Shown here one piece after another: positions 29,928-40,069 of a stretch of DNA of 64,000 nucleotides (its first letter is position 1; each line of letters begins with the position of its first letter). A program made the position numbers and the translations under genes. This DNA is from Candidatus Zhuqueibacterota bacterium. GTDB taxonomy: Bacteria; Zhuqueibacterota; Zhuqueibacteria; Residuimicrobiales; Residuimicrobiaceae. The notes beneath the pieces are model-generated. The model had not been told where the DNA came from and searched no databases. It was given only the letters and a program-made list of their open reading frames with translations. The stretch lies in NCBI GenBank assembly GCA_963169875.1, contig CAUJEL010000152.1, positions 1 to 64,000 of the forward strand. Direction: 5' to 3'.

Positions 29928-31004
29928 TTATTTCTTCCGCAGCCGGCGAATTTCCAAAAGCGCGACCACAATGAGCGTGACCGCAGTCAGCGGCACGACA
30001 AAGTAGAGCATCACCGCGCTATAGTGCGGCAGCGCATCGTGACTCGAAGCAGCGAGCACAAGATAGAGCGTATAGGCGGCGTAGTAGAGCAGCAAAAAGA
30101 CGCCCTCGACGCGGCTGATGACGCCGCCGGTGAAAAAGATGGGCAGGCAGGCGAACGAAACGATGATCATGACGGGCAGATCAAAACGGACGACCGCCGC
30201 CGATACCAGCAGTCCTTCCGGCGCCACCACAGCGCCACAGCCGAGCACAGCCATGATGTTGAATAGATTGCTGCCGACGATGTTGCCGACGGCGATATCG
30301 CGTTCACCTCGGATGGCGGCGATGGTTGAAGTGACCACCTCCGGCAAAGAGGTGCCGGCGGCGACGATGGTCAGCCCGATCACCAGTTCGCTGACGCCCA
30401 GATACTGTGCAAAAGCCACCGCGCTGTTGACCAGCCAGCGGGACCCCAGAACCAGCAGCCCCAGGCCGAGTACGATCAGCACCACCTGGATCACCCAATT
30501 TGTTTTGCGCGTCGGCGGCAGGCCAAACTCGTTTTCGTATTCTTTTATGATTTCTGCTTTTTCACGGCGGCTCTGGATGATCAGGAACAAAATGTACCCG
30601 GCCAAGGCGATGAGAAGAAAAATTCCCTCCTGACGGCTGATGAAGCTGTCGAACGAAAAAAGATGGACCACCAGCGTCAAAACGATCATCAATGGCACAT
30701 CGATCCGCACCAGCTGTTGCGCCACCACCAGCGGCACAATCACTGCGGAGAGGCCGAGGATGAAGAGGACATTAAAGATGTTGCTGCCGACAACATTGCC
30801 GACGGCGATGTTGGCCTGGCCGGCGAGCGCGGACTTGATGCTGACTGCCAGCTCCGGTGAACTGGTGCCCAAAGCCACCACCGTCAATCCGATCACCAGC
30901 GGCGACAGGCCCAGGAGTGCTGCCAGCCGCGAGGCACCCCGAACCAGGGCCTCTGCGCCGACAATCAATGAGATGAGGCCAAGAATGAACAGGAATATCG
31001 TCAT
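29928..31004 (-). CDS. Calcium/sodium antiporter (CaCA family, YrbG-like)
   Basis: Duplicated alpha repeats 'GLTVVALGTSSPELAVSIKSAL...NIAVGNVVGSNIFNVLFILG' and 'GLTIVAAGTSLPEVVTSTIAAIRGERDIAVGNIVGSNLFNIMAVLG'. Confidence 0.95.
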   Translation of the reverse strand: MTIFLFILGLISLIVGAEALVRGASRLAALLGLSPLVIGLTVVALGTSSPELAVSIKSALAGQANIAVGNVVGSNIFNVLFILGLSAVIVPLVVAQQLVRIDVPLMIVLTLVVHLFSFDSFISRQEGIFLLIALAGYILFLIIQSRREKAEIIKEYENEFGLPPTRKTNWVIQVVLIVLGLGLLVLGSRWLVNSAVAFAQYLGVSELVIGLTIVAAGTSLPEVVTSTIAAIRGERDIAVGNIVGSNLFNIMAVLGCGAVVAPEGLLVSAAVVRFDLPVMIIVSFACLPIFFTGGVISRVEGVFLLLYYAAYTLYLVLAASSHDALPHYSAVMLYFVVPLTAVTLIVVALLEIRRLRKK

Positions 31005-31079
31005 ATTGTTCCGCGTTAGTTTTGTTCAGTGTTTAATGTTTCCATCGCATAATTCGATTTGGTACATGAAATAGATTCA

Positions 31080-31195
31080 CGCGGATCTGCTGCGGAGCTG
31101 TGACGAGGGCTTGTCCCTCGTCACAGAATCACCTGCAGCACTCGCTTGTTCTCGAACGCTTGCGCGAGCGAACGAGTGCTGCCAGCAGATCCGCG
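31080..31195. repeat. Three-way-junction-like inverted repeat structure
   Basis: Outer stem CGCGGATCTGCTG (31080-31092)/CAGCAGATCCGCG (31183-31195); hairpin 1 CTGTGACGAGGG-cttgt-CCCTCGTCACAG (31098-31126); hairpin 2 GCAGCACTCG (31135-31144)/CGAGTGCTGC (31173-31182). Confidence 0.85.
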
Positions 31196-31362
31196 CAATT
31201 CCCATGACGCGCAAGCGTCTCGGGAACAGTCAGATTATTACCCCGCTATCATGCATGCGGGGCACCTGCGTTTGCGAACCATTCAAACGGTTCGTCTTCC
31301 TCCCCCCTCCATCATCCCGGAAAAAATGCGGGGGCGGTGATCCTGCTTTGGATGCAAAACTT

Positions 31363-32802
31363 CTATAGACTCCAGTTCCCCTCATAAGCCCGTTTGATCT
31401 GGCTGTTGGCTTCCTCCAGATTGGTGACCTTCATTTGCACACTGTCGTATTCCAGCCGTTGATTGGGATATCGGATCGCCACATTGCCCAGCAGGACAAT
31501 TTCCGTCAATGGACCGGAGACGTCAAAATTGGAACTGGCCGGGCCTTTGCCGAGGATGGCGTCGACCCATTCGCGATAGATACCCTGTGTGCGCGGCAAC
31601 GTCCTGGGCGGTTGTTTGAACTTGTGCATGGCGGTTTCAGGGATCAGCCGCGGATTGCCGCCGTAGCAGCCGCACATGAGTGTCGCTTTGCTGCCAATGA
31701 GCAGCACGCCGCCGTCCTTGTCGCCCATACGCCGTCCCGCTTCCAGCGCCTTGGGCCGGAAGGGGGTCAAACCGCCGTCATACCAGGTCATGGTCACTGC
31801 CGGCTGATCCCCCTGTTTTTCAAATTCATAGCGTACGATGCTGGCCACCGGAAAAGTGGCCTCGGTGCGCGGCGTATTACAGACGGCTTCGATGGCGCTG
31901 GGATGCCTCAGGGAAAGCGCCGTGACCGGCGTATCCATGATGTGGCACCCCATATCCCCCAGAGATCCGGTGCCGAAATCGCGGAAACCGCGCCAGCGGA
32001 AAGGCATATATATCGGATGATAGGGACGGTCCCTGGCGGGACCGAGCCACAAATTCCAGTTGAGCACCCGCGGCAGCGAAGGGGTCTCTTCGGGTACCTC
32101 AACGCCCTGAGGCCACAAGCCCGCAGGCCGGTCGGTCCAGCAAATGACCTCACGGATATCGCCGATGGCACCGGCTGCAATCCACTCCTGGACCAGCTTG
32201 TTGCCCTCCATGGCATGCCCCTGGTTGCCCATCTGAGTTGCCACTTTATAATGCTGCGCCGCTTCGGTGAGCGCCCGGGCTTCGAAAATATCATGGGTCA
32301 ATGGCTTCTGGCAATAGACATGCTTGCCCTTCTTGATGGCGGCCATCGCCGCCAGCGCATGCAGGCTGTCGGTGGTCTCGATTGTGACGGCATCCATATC
32401 TTCGCGGTCCAGCATCTCGCGAAAATCTTCATAGACCGCACAGCCATTGTAGGTCTCCTGGCCGCGTTCCTGGGCATAATATTCTTCAACCCGGCGCTTG
32501 ACCGCGACGCGGCCGGCGTCACCGCCAAAGTAGAACTCACGATAGTCCCAGATTTCCACCGGATCAGCGGCGGCCACATACTGGATTTCCGGAAAGGGGA
32601 TAAGGTTCTTCAGGTCAACCAGACTCTGACCGCCGGCGCCGATGATCCCCACGGTGATTTTGTCGCTGGGCGCCACATGCCCCGGCCCGCCAAGGACCCG
32701 GCGCGGCACAATGGTGAATCCGGCGGTCACGGCCGTCGCTGTTTTCAGAAATTCCCGGCGTGTGCTTCCCGCGGCTCCGGCATCCGCTGTATCCTGTTTC
32801 AT
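31363..32802 (-). CDS. Gfo/Idh/MocA-family oxidoreductase, Tat-exported
   Basis: 'STRREFLKTATAVTAGFTIVPRRVLGGPGHVAPSDKITVGIIGAGGQS', 'DAVTIETTDSLHALAAMAAIKKGKHVYCQKPLTHDIFEARALTEAA', 'GNQGHAMEG'. Confidence 0.93.
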   Translation of the reverse strand: MKQDTADAGAAGSTRREFLKTATAVTAGFTIVPRRVLGGPGHVAPSDKITVGIIGAGGQSLVDLKNLIPFPEIQYVAAADPVEIWDYREFYFGGDAGRVAVKRRVEEYYAQERGQETYNGCAVYEDFREMLDREDMDAVTIETTDSLHALAAMAAIKKGKHVYCQKPLTHDIFEARALTEAAQHYKVATQMGNQGHAMEGNKLVQEWIAAGAIGDIREVICWTDRPAGLWPQGVEVPEETPSLPRVLNWNLWLGPARDRPYHPIYMPFRWRGFRDFGTGSLGDMGCHIMDTPVTALSLRHPSAIEAVCNTPRTEATFPVASIVRYEFEKQGDQPAVTMTWYDGGLTPFRPKALEAGRRMGDKDGGVLLIGSKATLMCGCYGGNPRLIPETAMHKFKQPPRTLPRTQGIYREWVDAILGKGPASSNFDVSGPLTEIVLLGNVAIRYPNQRLEYDSVQMKVTNLEEANSQIKRAYEGNWSL

Positions 32803-32924
32803 GATAACCTCCTGGGATTTGAACAGACCAATCTATACACTACGAACAGACTTTCTTTCTTACGCCATGCGGACGGATTGTCCGTCACGCCCGCTGCTGA
32901 CCCGCGTAACGCTCGATGGAGTAT

Positions 32925-35774
32925 TTATTGAACCACCCATTGCGTTTTCACCAGATTGTATCCTTCTGCCGACAGGGCGATCGGGGACTGCATCGCCTGC
33001 ACCCATTCCACCATCAATTGCTTTCGTTCACCGGGCAGCAGATTGAAATAACCATCAGAAAAATAGGCCGGCAGAATCGGACCGCCGTCCGCCGGGTGGA
33101 CCAGATTCAATTTCAGCGCAACCGCCACCGCTGCCCCGCGATTGCTCACTTCAAAATGCAGCCGGGTCTTTTCCTTCGCCACCCATTTAACCCGGACGTC
33201 CGCCTGCGGCAATCCATTAAAGGCCTCAAAGTCGCTGTGGTCGGCGCTCTGCCAGTAATCGTTGCATGAGAGCAGGCGTTTTTTGTCCCGAAGCGTCAAC
33301 CGGATCAGGTAAACATCTGGCAGGGAGGCCGGGAGTTGGGCGGTAAAGCATGCGCTCAGCGCATTGGCCGCCGCATCCACCGTTCCCTGTTGACTGTGCA
33401 AGAGCACGCCGCTGAGATCGTAAACCTGCAGGACCGCCATCAGGCGGGCGTATCTTTTCAGCGTCGTGTTCAAGACGATGATCTGGCAGTCATGTAAATT
33501 CATCTGGATATGCACCGGTTCACAGGCTTTTTTCGCTCCGAAGAACGAACCGAAGGCCTCATAGTCCCAGGAATAAGTTTGCCACACCGTGCTCGGCCAG
33601 GCCGGATGGGTCATCCACAGCAGAATGCCGCTGGCATGGTTCCACATCCTGCTGTTCCAGCTCTCGAACATGGCCCGATGACTGTCATAATTCACCAACT
33701 GCGCCTTGCGGCAAAAGGCATCGAGGTCCGCGCTGGTCCCGTAGCGCGTCGCGATGGCGTTGCAATACTCTTTTTGTCCATCATGGAAATCATGATAATG
33801 CCAGGTATCGCTAATGGGCCACTGATCCTCCAGCGGCATGAATGAGCGGATGGTGGCGGCCGTCGGCAGCGAAGGCGTGCCCAATTCCGTGTTAAATCCT
33901 TCGGCAATGGCGCGGTAGTAATCGGCCGGATCTTTCAGGTAATGCCAGGGCCCGCTGGGGCGCAGATTGAGATTTCGCGAGTTAGGAGAATAGAACCGGG
34001 TGCCGTCCACTTCGGCGATAAGTTTTTGCAGCCGCGGCTCCATCGCAGCAGGCGCGTATCCTTCATTGCGCGGGCACCAGACGGCAATGGAGGGGTGGTT
34101 GCGAAAGCGCCTCACCACCTCGGCCGCATTGGCCATGAAGAGGTCATTATCGTTCACATCGAGGTTATAGCCCTCGGTCGACAGCCAGAAATCGTTCCAA
34201 ACCAGCATGCCGTATTCGTCGCAGAGGGTGTAGAACACCTCCTCCGTGCTCTCCCCGGTCCAGTTGCGCACCATATTGAAATGGGCATCGCGATGGAGAC
34301 GGAAATAGGGCTCCAGCCGTTCCCGCGAGACCCGTTTCATGCCATCGTCCATGCCCCAATTGCCGCCTTTGCAGAATACGGGCACGCCGTTGACGCGGAT
34401 GGTCAGAAACGGATTGCCGGAGGCGCGGTCGATGGATGTGAGGCAAACGGAATCGCCCGCCGCGGCCAGTCCGGGCAGAAATGTGCCCTGGCCCGCATCC
34501 ACCCTGGTCAATGTATTGAACAGGATCCTGGCGCCGGCCTGCAGCGGGTCGAACAGGACCCGCCACATGCTGCTGTCCGGTTGGGCCACGGCCAGTTCAT
34601 AGGAAAATTCACGGACGCCAAACCGCGTAGCGATCCGGTCGGAAACCAGGGAACCCAGTCTGGCTTCCAGCTCCAGGTCATACAACTCCGGCCGGCCATA
34701 TCCGTTCGGCCACCACAGACGCGGCCGCGACAGGTTGAGCGCCGGGAAGGCCTCTGGGGTTAAAGTCAGCAGACGCGACTCACCAGGGCCCAGATCGACG
34801 GATTGGGAGAAGACCAGGGTGCCGATCCGGCCGGTCACCATTGTCTGCTGCCGGGTCATTGCATGATTTTTCACCGTGGTTTTGACGGTGATGGCCGCGC
34901 GCAATGTATCCGGCAAGGGCAGGTCGGTGATCACCTGCGGATCTGCCAGGGTCACCGCGCCGGTCAGACGCAGACGCACATCCTGCCACAGGCCGATGTT
35001 GCGGTCCCGGATACCCGGCACCCAGTCCCATCCTTCCGAAGAGATGAATGTGGGGCCATCCAGACAGAGCTGGCCGCCGTTCGGACCGGCGGGTGTTCTT
35101 GATGATTCCTCGTGCGGAATGCCAGGATTAGGCGGTGGATGAATCTGCACCGCCAGCACGTTTCCACCGCGTAGATCAAGGTAAGGGTTGATATGGTACA
35201 GACCGCGCACGAATGCGCCATCCATGCGGCCGAGCAGATGCCCGTTCAGCCAGATATCGGCGCGGTAATTGATGCCATTGAAGAGCAGCCAGACCTCTTT
35301 GCCCGCGATGCCTTGCGGCAGTGGCAGTTCCAGGCGGTACCACCACGCCGTGCGGCATAACGAATCGGGGATTAAAAGATTGTTCAATCCATAATAGGGA
35401 TCCGGATAAACTCCCTGCTCGACCAGGGTCGTGAGCACGGTGCCGGGGACAGTCGCCGGATACCAGCCAAAGGTGTTGTTCCCGGCCGCGAACAGCGACG
35501 ACCGGGACGCTGTGACGGTGTGGGCATCGGCCAGTTGCCACCCGGTGGTGAGCAGATATTCATTTTCGGTCAGTTTTTGCAGCGCGGGCTTGACCGCGAT
35601 CCCGGCCTTTCGCATCGTCTCTGGCGGCGCAGCCCCGGAAAGCGGCAGCGTGGCCGGATCCTGAGGCTCACGCAATCCGAAATTCAATCGGTAACCTTGC
35701 GCATAAGCGGCGTGACCGGCACAGAGCGCGGCCACCAGGACGATGATAAAAGTGTATCGTCTGTTACTACTCAT
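32925..35774 (-). CDS. Glycoside hydrolase family 2, exo-beta-D-glucosaminidase/mannosidase-like
   Basis: Signal peptide from MSSNRRYTF; GH2 sugar-binding 'GKEVWLLFNGINYRADIWLNGHLLGRMDGAF'; 'FCKGGNWGMDDGMKRVSRERLEPYFRLHRDAHFNMVRNWTGESTEEVFYTLCDEYGMLVWNDFW'; 'IAVWCPRNEG'. Confidence 0.9.
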   Translation of the reverse strand: MSSNRRYTFIIVLVAALCAGHAAYAQGYRLNFGLREPQDPATLPLSGAAPPETMRKAGIAVKPALQKLTENEYLLTTGWQLADAHTVTASRSSLFAAGNNTFGWYPATVPGTVLTTLVEQGVYPDPYYGLNNLLIPDSLCRTAWWYRLELPLPQGIAGKEVWLLFNGINYRADIWLNGHLLGRMDGAFVRGLYHINPYLDLRGGNVLAVQIHPPPNPGIPHEESSRTPAGPNGGQLCLDGPTFISSEGWDWVPGIRDRNIGLWQDVRLRLTGAVTLADPQVITDLPLPDTLRAAITVKTTVKNHAMTRQQTMVTGRIGTLVFSQSVDLGPGESRLLTLTPEAFPALNLSRPRLWWPNGYGRPELYDLELEARLGSLVSDRIATRFGVREFSYELAVAQPDSSMWRVLFDPLQAGARILFNTLTRVDAGQGTFLPGLAAAGDSVCLTSIDRASGNPFLTIRVNGVPVFCKGGNWGMDDGMKRVSRERLEPYFRLHRDAHFNMVRNWTGESTEEVFYTLCDEYGMLVWNDFWLSTEGYNLDVNDNDLFMANAAEVVRRFRNHPSIAVWCPRNEGYAPAAMEPRLQKLIAEVDGTRFYSPNSRNLNLRPSGPWHYLKDPADYYRAIAEGFNTELGTPSLPTAATIRSFMPLEDQWPISDTWHYHDFHDGQKEYCNAIATRYGTSADLDAFCRKAQLVNYDSHRAMFESWNSRMWNHASGILLWMTHPAWPSTVWQTYSWDYEAFGSFFGAKKACEPVHIQMNLHDCQIIVLNTTLKRYARLMAVLQVYDLSGVLLHSQQGTVDAAANALSACFTAQLPASLPDVYLIRLTLRDKKRLLSCNDYWQSADHSDFEAFNGLPQADVRVKWVAKEKTRLHFEVSNRGAAVAVALKLNLVHPADGGPILPAYFSDGYFNLLPGERKQLMVEWVQAMQSPIALSAEGYNLVKTQWVVQ

Positions 35775-36000
35775 GAAATTTCCGTTGATTCTTAACAACG
35801 CGCGCGTGCTTGCTTTTCGCGATGGATTCGCTGTCGCCTGGCAACTGGATCTGGTCATAGCACTCCCGCCGGCTTGCTGGACACACCCGACCATAGCAAA
35901 TCAGGGTTCATCACTTCAGATAGTTTCGCGAATGTGCGATCCGGGACAGCCCAGTCTCACAGTATTGTTTGCGATAAAGCCGGATCCACCCGGGCCGTCC

Positions 36001-37323
36001 TCACACTTTCAGTTCCCATCCTTTCTCATAGCGGCGCTGGCGCATCGCCCGCGCTTTTTTGTCGCCGATGATATCGCCGTTGTCCGGATTGATCGACAGC
36101 GACCGCTTCAGTTTCCAGGCAATATTGGCAGTCTGCAGCATGGCCACGCCGATGTTGCCGTTGCTGATGGGCGCATGCAGTGGCGCGCCGCTACGGATAC
36201 CGGTTACCAGGTTGGCGAAATGGTCGTTGGTCATGGCATCCCGGCTTTGCAGATCCTGGGTGGTGGAGACGCGCTGAACCACGAACTCGTCGATTTTTTT
36301 ATCCTTGAGATCATACAGTTCCCAGCCATCGCGGTCCAGCAGCACTGTGCCCCCGGTACCGTGAATGGTGACACCGCGGCCACGGCCGAAATGCTGCTTG
36401 CCCTGACAGCTCAGGCACTCCCAGGTGATCATTTTATCGCCGTAATCGAAATTGGCCACCAGGGTATCGTAAAACTCCCAGTCGTCCTGATAATGATAGC
36501 GGCCGCCGTCCGCGCTTATGCGCTGCGGATACCCGGCCTGCAGCGCCCAGCGGCTCAAGTCGATTTCATGGGTGCCGTTGTTGAGGGTCTCGCCGGTGCC
36601 CCAGTTCCAGAACCAGTGCCAATTGTAGGGATGAATATTGTCCTTGTAGGGCCGCCGCGGCGCCGGTCCCTGCCACAGCTCCCAGTCCAGATAGTCGGGC
36701 ACCGGCACCTCGACGCCGGCGCCAATCGACGTGCGGGTATTGATGTACCATGCCTTGGCGAAGTAGGGCCGGCCGATGAGTCCGGCGTGAATCTTCGCAA
36801 TGATCTCCTGCGAATGCTGTGAGGAGCGCTGCTGGGTGCCGAGCTGCACCAGTTTGCCGTATTTTTTTTGCGCTTGTACCAGGAGTTCGCCTTCGTGCGG
36901 ATTGTGGCTGCTCGGTTTTTCCACATAGACGTGCTTGCCCGCCTGCAATCCCATCACTGCGGCATGGGCCTGCCAGTGCTCGGGCGTGGCGATGGTGATG
37001 GCATCCACCTCCTTTGATTCCAGCGCCTTGCGGAAATCGCCCATTTTTACCGGGGTGTAACCGCACAGTTTCTCAACCTCAGCGGAAAACTTGTCGAGTT
37101 CGCGACGGTCGACGTCGCAGACGTGGGTGATGGCGCAATTTTCGGCAAATCGGACGCCGTCGAGATGGGCGTAGCCCCTCCCATGCAGGCCGATGATGGC
37201 AAAATTGAGCCGGTCGTTGGCACCGGGGATGCGGCTGTAGCTTTTGGCGGTCGATCCCAGGGTCAGCGCAGCGGCGCCGAGGCCGGCCAGTTTGATAAAA
37301 TCTCTTCGCGTTTGTTCCATCAA
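36001..37323 (-). CDS. Gfo/Idh/MocA-family oxidoreductase, Tat-exported
   Basis: 'QTRRDFIKLAGLGAAALTLG', 'RLNFAIIGLHGRGYAHLDGV', 'DAITIATPEHWQAHAAVMGLQAGKHVYVEKPSSHNPHEGELLVQAQ'. Confidence 0.93.
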   Translation of the reverse strand: MMEQTRRDFIKLAGLGAAALTLGSTAKSYSRIPGANDRLNFAIIGLHGRGYAHLDGVRFAENCAITHVCDVDRRELDKFSAEVEKLCGYTPVKMGDFRKALESKEVDAITIATPEHWQAHAAVMGLQAGKHVYVEKPSSHNPHEGELLVQAQKKYGKLVQLGTQQRSSQHSQEIIAKIHAGLIGRPYFAKAWYINTRTSIGAGVEVPVPDYLDWELWQGPAPRRPYKDNIHPYNWHWFWNWGTGETLNNGTHEIDLSRWALQAGYPQRISADGGRYHYQDDWEFYDTLVANFDYGDKMITWECLSCQGKQHFGRGRGVTIHGTGGTVLLDRDGWELYDLKDKKIDEFVVQRVSTTQDLQSRDAMTNDHFANLVTGIRSGAPLHAPISNGNIGVAMLQTANIAWKLKRSLSINPDNGDIIGDKKARAMRQRRYEKGWELKV

Positions 37324-37392
37324 GTCGTCCTTTCAATAATAAAAGGGTTGCTTCGAGAAATCGTACGGTTTCATTTTTTATCTTACCTAAAT

Positions 37393-37462
37393 TGAGCGAT
37401 TGGTGCACAAAAGGCAACCTTGCGAAGGGTGGGAACCTTCGCAAGGTTAAGGCAATCGCTCA
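37393..37462. repeat. Nested inverted repeat / MITE-like palindrome
   Basis: Inner perfect 13-bp stem AACCTTGCGAAGG (37416-37428)/CCTTCGCAAGGTT (37436-37448); outer perfect 9-bp TGAGCGATT (37393-37401)/AATCGCTCA (37454-37462). Confidence 0.85.
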
Positions 37463-37879
37463 GTTCAGGTCTTATTATAAAAGAACCATACTGAGGCACA
37501 TTATATATACTCCCGGCCGACGTTGTGCACCGGGTTGGAGAGCGTCCGGATAAGCCGTTGGCACTTGCTGTTTGCAAAAGTATTGTACGCGTTATTCAGC
37601 AGTGAAGTCAATGCACTCTGTTACAAATACGAAAATTCTCTAATTAACACAAGTAATTTTTTTCGCTCGATTTTGTACCGCAAAAATTATCCCTTGTGAG
37701 AACTTGAACGCCGCCAGCCTTCTCAACGATATATCAAATTATTACCTTGCTTTCTGCATCCCAAACCGCTATTTTTCAATACATGAAGGATGAAGCCATC
37801 CCTCTATAACTTGTGAATAATGAATTCGCCCCGGTAAATCTAAAACTCTGGAAAACAAGTAAAACGGAGATCAGATTAT

Positions 37880-39031
37880 ATGCAGGATCTTGAACTCTCC
37901 ATCGTCATGCCCTGCCTTGATGAAGCCGAAACAGTGGCCGTTTGCATCCGCAAAGCCAGACAGTTTCTCACGATGGCGAACGTGCGGGGCGAAATCATCC
38001 TCGCGGACAATGGCAGCGGGGATGGTTCCCCTGAGATCGCTGCAGCGGAAGGCGCCCGGATTGTTGCTGTAGAAGCAAAGGGGTATGGAGCCGCTTTGCT
38101 GGGTGGCATCCAGGCGGCTAAAGGCACTTATGTGATCATGGGAGATGCGGACGACAGTTACGATTTTTTCGATTTAAGCGCTTTTCTGGACAAACTGCGT
38201 CAGGGCTACGACCTTGTGGTTGGCAATCGCTTCAAGGGCGGGATTCGCCGGGGCGCGATGCCTTTCTTGCACAGATATTTGGGCAATCCAATTTTGAGTG
38301 CTTTGGGGAAATTGTTCTACCGGGTATCGATCCAGGATTTCCACTGCGGGCTGCGCGGCTTCAAACGCCAGGCTATTCTCGATTTGAATTTGCGCATGAC
38401 GGGCATGGAGTTCGCCAGCGAGATGATCGCCAAAGCGGCCATGCATGGTCTCAAGATCACTGAAGTCCCCACCACATTATATCCTGACGGCAGAAGCAGG
38501 CCTCCGCATCTGCGGACGTGGCATGACGGCTGGCGCCATCTGCAATTTTTGTTGCTGTTCAGTCCGCGCTGGCTGTTCTTCTATCCCGGGGTATTTCTGG
38601 CGCTGGCCGGCCTGTCTGCCAGTCTATGGCTCCTGCCCGGGCCAAGAATGGCTGGGGCGGTTGAACTGGATGTGCATACGCTCTTCTATGCGGCGCTCGC
38701 CATCATCCTCGGGACGCAATCCATCAGTCTGGCGGTATTCACCAAAGTATTTGGCAGCACAGTGGGATTGATGCCGCCGAATCAATGGACCAATTGGATA
38801 CTACGGCACCATACTCTGGAAAAAGGATTGATGATCGGAGCGGTAATGATTCTCTGCGGTCTGGGCGCTTCCCTGTGGGCCTTTGGATTCTGGGAGCGCC
38901 AGGCTTTCGGCCACCTGGCTGTCTCCCAAACGCTGCGCTGGGTCATCCCGGGTGGCATGCTGCTGGTACTGGGATTTCAGGTGATCATTTCGAGCTTTTT
39001 CCTGAGCATATTGCAATTGAAACGGCGATAA
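37880..39031 (+). CDS. Glycosyltransferase family 2 (dolichol-phosphate mannosyltransferase-like, membrane-anchored)
   Basis: 'ELSIVMPCLDEAETVAVCIRKA', 'ADNGSGDGSPEIA', 'GAALLGGIQAAKGTYVIMGDADDSYDFFDL', 'DFHCGLRGFKR', C-terminal TM helices. Confidence 0.93.
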   Translation: MQDLELSIVMPCLDEAETVAVCIRKARQFLTMANVRGEIILADNGSGDGSPEIAAAEGARIVAVEAKGYGAALLGGIQAAKGTYVIMGDADDSYDFFDLSAFLDKLRQGYDLVVGNRFKGGIRRGAMPFLHRYLGNPILSALGKLFYRVSIQDFHCGLRGFKRQAILDLNLRMTGMEFASEMIAKAAMHGLKITEVPTTLYPDGRSRPPHLRTWHDGWRHLQFLLLFSPRWLFFYPGVFLALAGLSASLWLLPGPRMAGAVELDVHTLFYAALAIILGTQSISLAVFTKVFGSTVGLMPPNQWTNWILRHHTLEKGLMIGAVMILCGLGASLWAFGFWERQAFGHLAVSQTLRWVIPGGMLLVLGFQVIISSFFLSILQLKRR

Positions 39032-39465
39032 TATCAAGCGGGACGGATGATTTCCATCGGCGGGCAAACGCCTTCCCCGGGCGAAAGCAATACTGCCGCG
39101 CCTCTGCCGGCAAGTCAGTCAAGCAAGTGATTGCCCCCTTAAGAGCGAGGGGGATTGGCGCATCTCGGCAGCCTGATAACACGCCGCATACCGGCTGGTT
39201 CGCGCTCTGGCAAACGTTCCGTTAAATGCATTTTCCAAAAAAGCGCGCGCAACAACAACCCGCCTCTGCGGCTCCGAGCCTTCGTGGTCATCAGGATTGA
39301 CACCAGGGTGACAGCGGTAAAATACGTTCGTGCGCCAGATGCAGCCCGGGACTGCCAGCCGGCATTGTTCAGCCCTCGCAGCGCTCGAAACAGAGTCCTT
39401 TCGTCCACGGGAATGTGTCCCGGAACATGACTGCAAATACCCCATAGACACAATCCCATCCGTAA

Positions 39466-39864
39466 TCAAGTCATTCTTTCCCTGAACAACAACGGCACGG
39501 GGATGATGCGCTCCTGATCATTCACCCAGGCAAATTTCACATTGGCCAGGGCTGATAACTTTCCTGTGGTGCGATTGTGCACTTCATAACTGAGGACAAA
39601 GCTGCTGCGTCCCCATTCACTCACCCAGCCGATCAATTCCAGCTCATCTCCTGTGCGCGAGGAAGCCTTGTAATCGATGTCCACATGCACCACATAGGGA
39701 AAAGCGCCCCATGCGTGAAAATCGTTAAACGTGAGTCCCTGCTGCGCCATGAATTCGCAGCGCGCATATTCCAGGTACTGCAAATAGACTGCATTGTTGA
39801 CGTGACCGAAAGAATCCAGTTCATAACTGCGCACCGACAGCGTCGCGCTGAATTTTGTCGCCAT
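39466..39864 (-). CDS. Acyl-CoA thioesterase (4HBT, YbgC/FcbC-like)
   Basis: 'VRSYELDSFGHVNNAVYLQYLEYARCEFMAQQG' is the hotdog-fold DxxGHVNN(A)xY motif. Confidence 0.9.
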   Translation of the reverse strand: MATKFSATLSVRSYELDSFGHVNNAVYLQYLEYARCEFMAQQGLTFNDFHAWGAFPYVVHVDIDYKASSRTGDELELIGWVSEWGRSSFVLSYEVHNRTTGKLSALANVKFAWVNDQERIIPVPLLFRERMT

Positions 39865-40069
39865 GATATGCCTCATCTAAAATTAGCGTGCAAGAGCCTC
39901 TCCTGAGGCCGATTCCTGCGAGGGTGGGCTCCGCCTGCTTTTGGTGGGGCACACCTTAATATCGTTCCAAGTTGGGCCCCACCTGCAAGATGGAGCCCAA
40001 CAGGATCGTGCTCGGAAGAGCGCTCCTGCAAATGCACCTCCCGAAAAATTCAGGCTGCAGAAAAGGTCC

